A DNA stretch of 7,166 bases from NCBI GenBank assembly GCA_015163845.1, contig JAAOII010000180.1, positions 1 to 7,166 of the forward strand. The letters run 5' to 3'. Positions 1 through 6,096 of the stretch are shown in pieces; the stretch's first letter is position 1; each line of letters starts with the position of its first letter. The notes under the pieces are model-generated. The model made no database searches. It was not told where the DNA came from and saw only the letters and a list, made by a program, of their open reading frames with translations. A program made the translations under genes and the position numbers. This stretch comes from Candidatus Portiera sp. GTDB lineage: Bacteria; Pseudomonadota; Gammaproteobacteria; CBDBNL01; JAAOII01.

Positions 1-1
1 G

Positions 2-193
2 CAGGAGATAAAAGATATCCTTAAAGAGATGGACCTTTCGTTAGGTATGCAAGTTGATAACTGGCCACCAAAACATATCAGAAAAGAGGAAGAAGAATCA
101 GAAGAAGATATGGAGCAAGACCTAGAGTTAAAGGAAGAGGAAGCTAACCAAGAAGAAGTAGAAGCTAACCGAGAAGAAGATGAGACATCGTAG
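2..193 (+). CDS. rpoA: RNA polymerase alpha subunit, C-terminal end (partial, 5' end outside the window)
   Basis: The last 63 codons of the alpha subunit of RNA polymerase, which nucleates core assembly and contacts UP elements and activators through its C-terminal domain. Seen: a stretch matching the end of alpha-CTD (EIKDILKEMDLSLGMQVDNW, then PP), equivalent to the E. coli segment ending in LSLGMRLENWPP, in frame with a TAG stop at 191-193. The identity is strengthened by rplQ directly downstream, the standard order. In E. coli only about six residues follow NWPP; here about 40 follow, most of them Glu or Asp with a few Lys, Asn and Ala, so this alpha has an acidic, probably disordered tail. 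The tail contains a 7-codon duplication (140-179). The last 14 bp overlap the start of rplQ. Confidence 0.93.
   Translation, partial: QEIKDILKEMDLSLGMQVDNWPPKHIRKEEEESEEDMEQDLELKEEEANQEEVEANREEDETS
140..179 (+). repeat. Two-copy 21-bp tandem duplication in the rpoA tail
   Basis: GAAGCTAACCAAGAAGAAG at 140-158 recurs with one mismatch at 161-179, a period of 21 bp or seven codons, encoding EANQEE and EANREE. The second copy ends directly against the ATG of rplQ at 180, so its purine-rich end (GAGAAGAAG) is also the only Shine-Dalgarno-like sequence for rplQ. The repeat is seen directly; a role in translation is inference. Confidence 0.85.
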
Positions 194-728
194 GAAAGGT
201 AGAAAATTTAATCGCACCTCAGCACATCGCAAGGCGATGGTGAGGAACATGGCAATATCTGTTATAAGATATGGGACCATACGCACTACTTTACCTAAGG
301 CAAAAGAGCTAAGAAGTTTTGTGGAGCCATTGATAACTCTTGCTAAAGTAGATAATCTTGCAAAAAGGAGAAGAGCATTTTCACTACTTGGTAATAAAGA
401 AGCGGTTGGCAAACTTTTCTCGACTACTGCACAGGTCTGCATGGATCGTCCTGGAGGATATTTAAGTATATTAAAGGCCGGCATAAGAGCTGGTGATAAT
501 TCTCCCTTAGCATTGATTAGATTGATGGGAGCTCCAGATGATTATGCTGATCAAGGGAACAGGCCAGATAAAGCAAAGCTCCAGAATAAGGAATCAAAGA
601 ATATTAGCAGTAAAGAGGTTAAATCAACTAAGGTTACTGCAAAGTCACCTCCTCCAGTTGCTGATAAAGCTGCGGCAGACCCTGCTACAGACGAAGATAA
701 AAATACAGAACAATCTCCCGCTAAATAA
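180..728 (+). CDS. rplQ: 50S ribosomal protein L17 with extended C-terminal tail
   Basis: L17 is a protein of the large ribosomal subunit. Residues 1-116 match the bacterial L17 core: the MRHR start, a basic region with AHRKAMVRNMA (15-25), TTLPKAKELR (36-45), EPLITLAK (49-56) and GIRAGDNSPLALI (101-113). The start is fixed by this family-typical MRHR, although it places the ATG inside rpoA with a 14-bp overlap; the purine-rich GAGAAGAAG abuts the ATG instead of sitting at the usual spacing. The product is 182 residues against 127 in E. coli. The surplus, from about residue 117 on, is a low-complexity tail rich in Lys, Ala, Ser, Pro and Asp with no visible fold. Cotranscription and possibly translational coupling with rpoA are likely. 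Identity is certain; the role of the tail is unknown. Confidence 0.97.
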   Translation: MRHRRKGRKFNRTSAHRKAMVRNMAISVIRYGTIRTTLPKAKELRSFVEPLITLAKVDNLAKRRRAFSLLGNKEAVGKLFSTTAQVCMDRPGGYLSILKAGIRAGDNSPLALIRLMGAPDDYADQGNRPDKAKLQNKESKNISSKEVKSTKVTAKSPPPVADKAAADPATDEDKNTEQSPAK

Positions 729-773
729 ACTCATTTAGCTATCACAATTTAATCTGCTATATTCTATTAAACT

Positions 774-880
774 TTAGTGGATTGAATTTGCTTGCCACTA
801 ATTAGTTATAGGAATCTAAACCTTCCCAACTAGTAATTTCCTGATAGATATTACCTATAATTGGGTAGAAACAGGAAATT
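774..880. terminator. Convergent gap with several weak hairpins, possible terminator
   Basis: rplQ (plus) and the COG3014 lipoprotein gene (minus) converge here. Three inverted repeats are visible: TTAGTGG 774-780 with CCACTAA 795-801; TAGTT 803-807 with AACTA 828-832, enclosing GGAA 811-814 and TTCC 823-826; and AATTTCCTG 835-843 with CAGGAAATT 872-880, whose second arm lies inside the end of the lipoprotein gene. None is followed by a good T-run on either strand, so this is not a standard intrinsic terminator; termination here may need Rho. Confidence 0.3.
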
Positions 881-2095
881 TACCCCTTTCTTTATAGACA
901 CATTCATTGGTTCGCGATCAGCATAGTTCAATGAGTAGCTACCTGGATCCAATTCAAGACGACTAAAGTAGAATGCTTGTGGCAGGGTATCCCAGCTACG
1001 CGTATCTGCAACTTCAGTTACGGTATTAAAGACGAACACAAGAAAACTTGCGGCACTATTTTCCGCGGTCTGCTGTTGAAGCTGACTCTTAACTACTGCC
1101 CTTGCCAGTGCTAAAGTTGTTATTGCTGGCATCTGCCGCTTCAAGGCGGCACGCATCCCAAGTTCAACATTCACCATATTCTCGAAAATAACATTTGCAC
1201 TATCTTTTGCTTGCTGTTTCAAACTGAGAAGAGGAGCTGCCCTGACCCCTGAGTATTCGCTATAAAGAGGTAAGGCAATTAAGAAGTTCTTATTGATTTC
1301 TGGATGAAAATTATAGACAGTGAAGGAATCCATTGGGGTCATAAATCCACGAGGAACTACAATTATTAAAGACGCCTTATTAGGACTAGCTGCGACTTTA
1401 GCTTTGAGTTGGAGAGATGCCCGGGCTAGCTCGCTTTGACGCCCATATTTTGCTAACAATTGCAGGTATCCCTTTTTGAGAATATCTGGAGTGGATTCAC
1501 TGCTCTTATAGGCGGCAGCAGCTCTGCGATAAGCTACTAATGAGTTTTCAATATCTCCTATTTTCTCATATATTAGAGCCAAGAATAATGGTATAAAAGG
1601 GAATCTCTCTACACCAATTCGCCATTCTTGCATTAGAATTTCTGCTTGACTAATTTCAATTCTTGCAGCAGCAGCATCATTACTTGCTATATAGTTTAGT
1701 GCTTTATTGAAGTAGATCATAATGCGTTCAAACCGATTACCGCTAAACTTGGATACTCTTTGGTTAATACTTATAGCCGCAAGTGTCTCAGTTACGCTAA
1801 TAGCCGCAAGTTCTTCAGCAAGTTTTTTACCTGTCTCAAGGTGATTGTTACTGGACTTGAAGTCACTCTTTAGTTGCGCAATGCTGGCTAGTTGTACTTC
1901 TCTGAGTAATTTATCATTGTTGGCATTTATACCATTCAGTATATTTTCTGCCTCAGGAATATTCCCCTCGTACAAATAATTCTTGTATCCTTTTTTAGGG
2001 GTAGATGCGCAACCAACAAGCAAACATGTTAGAAGAACTAAGCCCCATTTTAGAAGAGCCAAGCTCTTAGGCAAGTGTTTTTGCGCTTTGATCAT
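851..2095 (-). CDS. COG3014-type outer-membrane lipoprotein with helical repeats
   Basis: A 414-residue predicted lipoprotein. Seen: a basic N-terminus, hydrophobic core (about 12-27) and lipobox LVGC with lipidated Cys29; the +2 residue is Ala, so Lol sorting to the outer membrane is expected. Residues 40-230 look like TPR-type helical pairs: YEGNIPEAENIL (42-53), FERIMIYFNKALNYIASND (122-140) and YEKIGDIENSLVAYRRAAAAY (176-196). The C-terminal part contains VPRGFMTPMDSF (247-258), a stretch near 298-322 (DSANVIFENMVNVELGMR) and VADTRSWDTLPQ (362-373), which I recognise as typical of the uncharacterised COG3014 group. It follows lpoB with a 38-bp gap in the same direction, so one operon is likely. 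No Shine-Dalgarno is visible; the start is chosen because it gives a sensible signal peptide. A role in envelope or cell-wall assembly is inferred from context only. Confidence 0.82.
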   Translation of the reverse strand: MIKAQKHLPKSLALLKWGLVLLTCLLVGCASTPKKGYKNYLYEGNIPEAENILNGINANNDKLLREVQLASIAQLKSDFKSSNNHLETGKKLAEELAAISVTETLAAISINQRVSKFSGNRFERIMIYFNKALNYIASNDAAAARIEISQAEILMQEWRIGVERFPFIPLFLALIYEKIGDIENSLVAYRRAAAAYKSSESTPDILKKGYLQLLAKYGRQSELARASLQLKAKVAASPNKASLIIVVPRGFMTPMDSFTVYNFHPEINKNFLIALPLYSEYSGVRAAPLLSLKQQAKDSANVIFENMVNVELGMRAALKRQMPAITTLALARAVVKSQLQQQTAENSAASFLVFVFNTVTEVADTRSWDTLPQAFYFSRLELDPGSYSLNYADREPMNVSIKKGVNFLFLPNYR

Positions 2096-2133
2096 CTAGC
2101 GCTATTTAATGTTTCTAAGAAGTAATCTATAGT

Positions 2134-2736
2134 TTACAGACGAACTCGTGGCTTTTGGACAAACTTTTTGATTTCCTGTTGACCTATCCAAAGCTTACGA
2201 TTGCTTTCAATATCAATTAACTCAAGATCTATTTGATAATAACGCACACTACGTCTGCCTTCTACATCTTCTACAGAGTTTATGGAACCTAGTAGAATCA
2301 CATCTGCTCCTAATTCGTTTCTTAGAATCTTGCGAGTTGCCTCACTAGCATATTGATCTTGGCCGCTTCTTTCTTGTCTCAAGAGGGCTTGTTGATTAGA
2401 TGAGGCAACCACATCCAAATTGCCAGAGTTAATAATGGCAATTTCTATATCCTTGGTAAAGGTCTCTGTATTAATGTGTTCGTTACTATTATTGCGGATA
2501 AGTCCTATTATAAGAACTGGTAATCTTCCTTTTATTCCAGCAGTATAACGGGCATACCATGGCTGAGTAAATAATTCTTGAGCAATTCCTTCTGATACTT
2601 TGCGCGAATCAACATCATTCCATTTGCCACTTATATCTATATCACTATCAGGATCAACTCTGTTCACTGAGGTAACACATGCTGTCAACATTAAGCAGAT
2701 AACTGCTAGCTGACCATAACGTAAACTAATATTCAT
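2134..2736 (-). CDS. lpoB: LpoB-type penicillin-binding protein activator, outer-membrane lipoprotein
   Basis: LpoB is anchored in the outer membrane, reaches through the peptidoglycan and stimulates the synthase PBP1B. The 200-residue product has a signal peptide ending in lipobox LTAC with Cys20 (+2 Val, an outer-membrane sorting type). ISGKWNDVDSRKVSEGI (35-51) matches the segment at the start of the folded domain in this family (typically SGRWNDTDSR). The rest follows the family: GRLPVLIIGLIRNNSNEHI (70-88), TFTKDIEIAII near 92-102, and LGADVILLGSI near 143-153. The linker between the lipid anchor and the domain is only about 15 residues, shorter than in E. coli LpoB, so reach across the periplasm may differ. 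It is followed by the COG3014 lipoprotein gene and is divergent from mlaA. There is no Shine-Dalgarno upstream of the ATG and almost no room for a leader. Confidence 0.88.
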   Translation of the reverse strand: MNISLRYGQLAVICLMLTACVTSVNRVDPDSDIDISGKWNDVDSRKVSEGIAQELFTQPWYARYTAGIKGRLPVLIIGLIRNNSNEHINTETFTKDIEIAIINSGNLDVVASSNQQALLRQERSGQDQYASEATRKILRNELGADVILLGSINSVEDVEGRRSVRYYQIDLELIDIESNRKLWIGQQEIKKFVQKPRVRL

Positions 2737-2779
2737 ATGACTATTATATATTAAGCTAGTAAAATATGATAGTTATCAA
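2737..2779. promoter_or_regulatory. 43-bp divergent promoter region between lpoB and mlaA
   Basis: The start codons of lpoB (minus) and mlaA (plus) are 43 bp apart. For mlaA, ATGACT 2737-2742 (4/6 to TTGACA), a 17-bp spacer and TAAAAT 2760-2765 (5/6 to TATAAT) would start transcription within about 8 nt of the ATG. For lpoB, the minus strand reads TTGATA (2779-2774), 18 bp, then CTTAAT (2755-2750); a perfect TATAAT also lies at 2748-2743, six bases before the ATG. A small inverted repeat TGATA-GT-TATCA occupies 2767-2778. Boxes are seen; use as promoters is inferred. Neither gene has a Shine-Dalgarno, so both mRNAs would be leaderless or nearly so. Confidence 0.45.
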
Positions 2780-3577
2780 ATGAAATTAAGACAATATATA
2801 TCAATAATACAAGTAATTCTGTTATCAGGATTTATATCTATGATATTTCTTACACCAGCTATAGCTGCTGAGGCGGAAGAAGTAAACCCAGATCCTTATG
2901 AAAAAAGTAATCGTCGCGTATATAAGTTCAATACTGGGCTAGATAGTTATATATTATTGCCCCTGGCAAAGAGCTATGATTTTGTTACACCGCCATTTAT
3001 TCAAGCAGGGATGACAAACTTCTTTAGAAATACAGCTGAACCCTATATTATGTTGAATGATGCATTGCAGTTAAAAATGGTGAGTTTCTATCAGGGAGCA
3101 GCGCGTGTTAGCATTAATAGTGTAATTGGTTTGTTGGGCTTGATAGATGTTGCCTCTTATATAGGACTACCAAGGCACAGTGAGGACTTTGGTCAGACCT
3201 TAGGTGCTTGGGGAGTTTCAGCTGGTCCATATCTGGAAGTTCCTTTTCTGGGTCCTAGTAGCTCACGAGATATATTCCCAACTGTTGTGGAAACCTTCTA
3301 TGCTCCTCGGTTATCTCTCTTAAAGCTTAATAGCGACCAAAGGTGGGGTTTATTTGTTGTCAACTTACTTAATACACGCAACAACTTAAGGAGCATTGAA
3401 GGGATCGTAATAGGTGACAGATATACTTTTATTAGGGATGCTTATCTGCAAAATCGTGAGTATCAAGTAAGAGATGGTCAAGTCGTTTGGGATTCTTTTC
3501 AGTTAGAAGAGATCGAGGACGAACTAGATGACCTAGATAATCTGGACGCACTTGACGGAACTGAATTGCCAGAATAA
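2780..3577 (+). CDS. mlaA: MlaA/VacJ family phospholipid-removal protein, apparently without a lipobox
   Basis: MlaA sits in the outer membrane, takes phospholipid that has reached the outer leaflet and passes it to the periplasmic carrier MlaC, preserving lipid asymmetry. Family motifs are plain: DPYEKSNRRVYKFN (38-51), NFFRNTAEP (80-88), ARVSINSVIGLLGLIDVAS (108-126), FGQTLGAWGVSAGPYLEVPFLGPSS (137-161) and IRDAYLQNREYQV (218-230). The product is 265 residues against 251 in E. coli. The N-terminus is a signal peptide (hydrophobic about 8-26, likely cut near AIA-A at 29-30), but no Cys occurs in it, so it looks like a signal-peptidase-I substrate and not the lipoprotein known in E. coli. The last 25 residues are very acidic (EEIEDELDDLDNLDALDG). 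No other mla gene lies in the window. No Shine-Dalgarno is seen; the start gives the proper signal sequence. Confidence 0.93.
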   Translation: MKLRQYISIIQVILLSGFISMIFLTPAIAAEAEEVNPDPYEKSNRRVYKFNTGLDSYILLPLAKSYDFVTPPFIQAGMTNFFRNTAEPYIMLNDALQLKMVSFYQGAARVSINSVIGLLGLIDVASYIGLPRHSEDFGQTLGAWGVSAGPYLEVPFLGPSSSRDIFPTVVETFYAPRLSLLKLNSDQRWGLFVVNLLNTRNNLRSIEGIVIGDRYTFIRDAYLQNREYQVRDGQVVWDSFQLEEIEDELDDLDNLDALDGTELPE

Positions 3578-3646
3578 CTGATTTCGCCCCAATAAGCCAA
3601 GATAGGTAAAAAAGCAATAAATATCGCATAATCCATATTTAAGGTT

Positions 3647-3652
3647 TATAAT
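3647..3652 (+). promoter_or_regulatory. Possible -10 box for the symporter gene
   Basis: TATAAT lies 103 bp upstream of the symporter start codon. No good -35 is present at 16-18 bp (the best, ATCGCA at 3623-3628, matches at three positions). If used, it would give a leader of roughly 95-100 nt containing both hairpins described at 3662-3730. Confidence 0.3.
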
Positions 3653-3661
3653 AACTTATAA

Positions 3662-3691
3662 GAATTATAAAAAAGTATTTTTTCATAATTC
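3662..3691 (+). other. AT-only hairpin in the mlaA-symporter gap
   Basis: GAATTAT-A6 (3662-3674) pairs with T6-C-ATAATTC (3678-3691) around the three-base loop GTA, giving 13 pairs with one bulged C at 3684. It contains almost no GC and has no following T-run, so it is a weak terminator candidate by itself; it may form in the leader RNA of the symporter gene. Confidence 0.5.
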
Positions 3692-3696
3692 CTAAT

Positions 3697-3730
3697 AGCA
3701 TAAGTGCCTTAGGGTATGGCTATTTTTTTT
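3697..3730 (+). terminator. Hairpin with T8 run: mlaA terminator or leader attenuator of the symporter gene
   Basis: AGCATA (3697-3702) pairs with TATGGCT (3715-3721, one bulged G), with a possible inner CC/GG pair around TTA, followed by eight T at 3723-3730. The stem is modest but the T-run is good. It ends 25 nt before the symporter ATG. It may simply end mlaA transcription, or, if the promoter lies upstream near 3650, act as a premature stop in the leader. Confidence 0.5.
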
Positions 3731-3755
3731 ATATCAACCCAGAGGTTAAAAACTT

Positions 3756-5096
3756 ATGGAAGCAATTAGTAATTTTATCGGCCAGATTAATGGAATCGTG
3801 TGGGGCTATCCCATGCTCATTCTTATAGTCGGAGTCGGTTTATATTTGAGTGTAGGTCTTGGCTTTATGCCATGGCGTAAGCTCGGTTATGGCTTCAGAA
3901 TGCTTTTCAGCAAAAATGAAGCAGAAGGTACAAAAGGTGAAGGTGAAATATCTCCTTTTAGTGCATTGATGACGGCATTGTCCGCCACTATTGGAACAGG
4001 TAATATTGCCGGTGTCGCTACTGCTGTAGCAGTCGGTGGTCCCGGTGCTTTATTTTGGATGTGGGTTACCGCTCTTTTAGGTATGGCAACAAAATATGGC
4101 GAAGCAGTATGTGCGGTTAAATATCGTGAAGTGGATGAAAATGGTGATCACGTAGGTGGCCCCATGTATTTCATCAAAAATGGTATGGGAAAATCCTGGG
4201 TTTGGCTAGGTTTCTTATTCGCCATTTTCGGTGCTATTGCCGCTTTTGGTATAGGTAATACAGTTCAAACCAATTCTATAGCATCAGTTCTAGAATCTAC
4301 TTATAGTGTACCTCCTGTTGTTACAGGTGTTGTATTGGCTGTTTTAGTTGCCGCTGTTATCCTTGGTGGTATCAAACGTATAGCAGATGTTGCTAGTCGC
4401 TTGGTCCCATTGATGGCTATAATTTATGTTGTAGCTGCTCTATTCATCATAATAACGAATATGGATCAGGTTCCTGCCGCTTTTGGCGAAATCTTTGGCC
4501 AGGCCTTCACTGGAACTGCCGCAGCTGGTGGTTTCTTAGGTATGGTAATCAAAGGCGTTGCTCGTGGAGTATTCTCCAATGAAGCAGGTCTTGGAAGTGC
4601 TGCTATAGCTCATGCTGCTGCTCGGACAGATAATCCTGTTCGCCAAGGCACCGTTGCTATGCTTGGAACTTTCATAGACACTATTATTGTGTGTACTATG
4701 ACTGGTCTTATCATCGTGATGAGTGGTTTGTGGTCTGGCGGAGAACTTAATGGTGCTCCTCTAACTGCAGGTGCTTTTGATGGCTTTGTTTCCGGCATAG
4801 GTAATCATGTGATTGCTATATGCTTGGCAGTATTTGCCTTCACCACAGTTCTCGGTTGGAGTTTCTATGGCGAAAAATGTATAGAGTTCTTATTAGGTGT
4901 AAAAGTTATTTTAGCTTATCGTCTTTTATGGATAGCTGCTGCTTTTGGTGGCACAATCCTATCTTTGGACTTTGTATGGCTATTAGCCGATACATTGAAC
5001 GCAATGATGGCTATTCCAAACTTGATAGCTTTATTGGTGTTAAGCCCAATAATCTTTTCTTTGTCTAAAGAATACTTCGGTAAGAAAAAGGCATAA
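3756..5096 (+). CDS. AGCS family sodium:alanine/glycine symporter
   Basis: Inner-membrane carrier that couples uptake of alanine or glycine to sodium entry (amino acid:cation symporter family, as in DagA/AlsT/YaaJ). The 446 residues form about ten hydrophobic segments. Diagnostic motifs are intact: SATIGTGNIAGVATAVAVGG (76-95), the sodium:alanine symporter signature GGPGALFWMWVTALLG (94-109), GGPMYFIKNGMG (134-145), GVFSNEAGLGSAAIAHAAAR (271-290) and GWSFYGEKCIEFLLG (367-381). The length is normal and no key motif is missing. AGAGG at 3741-3745 is a plausible ribosome-binding site, 10 nt before the ATG. The gene stands alone, with a hairpin/T-run upstream and a strong terminator downstream. 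Whether the substrate is alanine, glycine or both cannot be read from the sequence. Confidence 0.96.
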   Translation: MEAISNFIGQINGIVWGYPMLILIVGVGLYLSVGLGFMPWRKLGYGFRMLFSKNEAEGTKGEGEISPFSALMTALSATIGTGNIAGVATAVAVGGPGALFWMWVTALLGMATKYGEAVCAVKYREVDENGDHVGGPMYFIKNGMGKSWVWLGFLFAIFGAIAAFGIGNTVQTNSIASVLESTYSVPPVVTGVVLAVLVAAVILGGIKRIADVASRLVPLMAIIYVVAALFIIITNMDQVPAAFGEIFGQAFTGTAAAGGFLGMVIKGVARGVFSNEAGLGSAAIAHAAARTDNPVRQGTVAMLGTFIDTIIVCTMTGLIIVMSGLWSGGELNGAPLTAGAFDGFVSGIGNHVIAICLAVFAFTTVLGWSFYGEKCIEFLLGVKVILAYRLLWIAAAFGGTILSLDFVWLLADTLNAMMAIPNLIALLVLSPIIFSLSKEYFGKKKA

Positions 5097-5116
5097 GTAA
5101 GCATTTAGATAATTCT

Positions 5117-5163
5117 AAATAAAAAAAAGGCGAGCCCTATAATATAGCGGACTCGCCTTTTTT
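5117..5163. terminator. Bidirectional intrinsic terminator between the symporter gene and fabI
   Basis: GGCGAG (5129-5134) pairs with CTCGCC (5152-5157), with a second inner stem CTATA (5136-5140) with TATAG (5142-5146). An A8 run (5121-5128) precedes the stem and a T6 run (5158-5163) follows it, so it has the form of an intrinsic terminator on both strands, serving the plus-strand symporter gene and the minus-strand tpiA-cysM-fabI unit. Confidence 0.93.
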
Positions 5164-5172
5164 ATTTAATCT

Positions 5173-5207
5173 ACCCTTAATATGCTCTAGGGTTATATGC
5201 CTTAGAG
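5173..5207. other. Alternative small hairpins downstream of fabI
   Basis: ACCCT 5173-5177 can pair with AGGGT 5189-5193, or CTCTAGG 5185-5191 with CCTTAGAG 5200-5207 (one bulge). The two stems share bases and so exclude each other. No T-run follows either on the fabI strand; the main terminator lies further on. Confidence 0.3.
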
Positions 5208-5242
5208 ATTTAGATTACTAACCTAATAAGTGCAGATAGAGG

Positions 5243-6055
5243 TTAATCGTTTGAAGTTGCGGGGAGCATTTCTCTGTCGCTCATTGCAGTTATTGAGAAT
5301 CCACCATCAACATAGATAACCTGTCCGCTGATACCACTGGCTCTGTCTGAACTTAAGAAGCTAGCAGTATCGCCAACTTCCTCTATGGTAACATTTCTTG
5401 CAAGTGGTGCACGATTTTTATTATACTCAAGCATCTTACGAAAATCACTTATGCCAGATGCAGCTAAGGTCTTAATTGGACCAGCTGAAATAGCATTCAC
5501 TCTCACGTTTTGTTTACCCATGGATACCGCTAAATATCTAGTAGCTGCCTCTAAGCTAGCTTTAGCCAAGCCCATAACATTATAGTTTGGTAGGGTTTGC
5601 TGTGATCCATGATAGGTCAAAGTTATTAGAGAACCACCATCATTAAGAAGCGGTTTAGCTTTTTTTGCCAAAGCAATGAAGCTATAACTGCTAAGATCAT
5701 GAGCAATGGCAAAACCATCGCGAGTGGTAACATCAGTAAAGTCGCCATTAAGCTGTTCTCTTGGCGCATAACCGACCGCATGTATCACGCCATCAATATT
5801 GCCCCAATGCTTCTTGATTTCAGCAAATAGAGCGTCTATCTGATCATCATGAGCGAGATCGCAAGGGAAGCACATGTCAGCACCAGAGCCACATTCCTGA
5901 GCAACGCCTTCAACACGGCTTTGCAATTTTTCGTTTTGGTAGCTAAATGCCAAGTTTGCTCCATCTCTTGCCATGGAGCGAGCTACTCCAGTAGCTATGG
6001 AAAGTTTGCTGGCTATGCCAACAATTAAAAACTTCTTATCTTTTAGTATAGTCAT
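5243..6055 (-). CDS. fabI: Enoyl-[acyl-carrier-protein] reductase (NADH), FabI
   Basis: FabI carries out the last reduction of each fatty-acid elongation cycle, converting trans-2-enoyl-ACP to acyl-ACP with NAD(P)H in the cytoplasm. The 270-residue product follows E. coli FabI (262 residues) nearly end to end: the cofactor-binding IVGIASKLSIATGVA (11-25), FSYQNEKL (37-44), CDLAHD (65-70), HAVGYAP (92-98) and AHDLSSYSF (118-126). Catalytic residues of the Y-x6-K type are present: Tyr148, Tyr158 and Lys165 in PNYNVMGLAKASLEA (156-170), matching E. coli Tyr146, Tyr156 and Lys163. VRVNAISAGPIKTLAASGI and VDGGFSI are also intact. The residue after Tyr148 is His where E. coli has Leu. AGAGGA (6069-6064) is a clear Shine-Dalgarno 8 nt before the ATG. 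It lies 41 bp downstream of cysM, probably in one transcript. Confidence 0.97.
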   Translation of the reverse strand: MTILKDKKFLIVGIASKLSIATGVARSMARDGANLAFSYQNEKLQSRVEGVAQECGSGADMCFPCDLAHDDQIDALFAEIKKHWGNIDGVIHAVGYAPREQLNGDFTDVTTRDGFAIAHDLSSYSFIALAKKAKPLLNDGGSLITLTYHGSQQTLPNYNVMGLAKASLEAATRYLAVSMGKQNVRVNAISAGPIKTLAASGISDFRKMLEYNKNRAPLARNVTIEEVGDTASFLSSDRASGISGQVIYVDGGFSITAMSDREMLPATSND

Positions 6056-6096
6056 TTTATTTATCCTCTAAAGTTAAATTATTAATTTTTTAAATT

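Noticed and set aside
128..484. 118-codon open frame on the minus strand across rpoA/rplQ
   Set aside because: It lies antisense to clearly coding rpoA and rplQ, has low-complexity hydrophobic ends that mirror the purine-rich plus strand, and resembles no family I know.
538..738. 66-codon plus-strand frame overlapping the rplQ tail
   Set aside because: It is a shifted reading of the low-complexity rplQ tail (Leu/Gln-rich), with no ribosome-binding site. A frameshift in rplQ was considered, but the rplQ frame runs cleanly to its stop.
835..880. Nine-bp inverted repeat as an attachment site or operator
   Set aside because: It lies at the convergent ends of two genes, one arm is coding, and no integrase or regulator gene is nearby; a weak transcription-end structure is the simpler reading.
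3578..3755. Glycine riboswitch upstream of the symporter
   Set aside because: The conserved paired aptamer core is not recognisable and the region is too AT-rich; only generic hairpins are visible.
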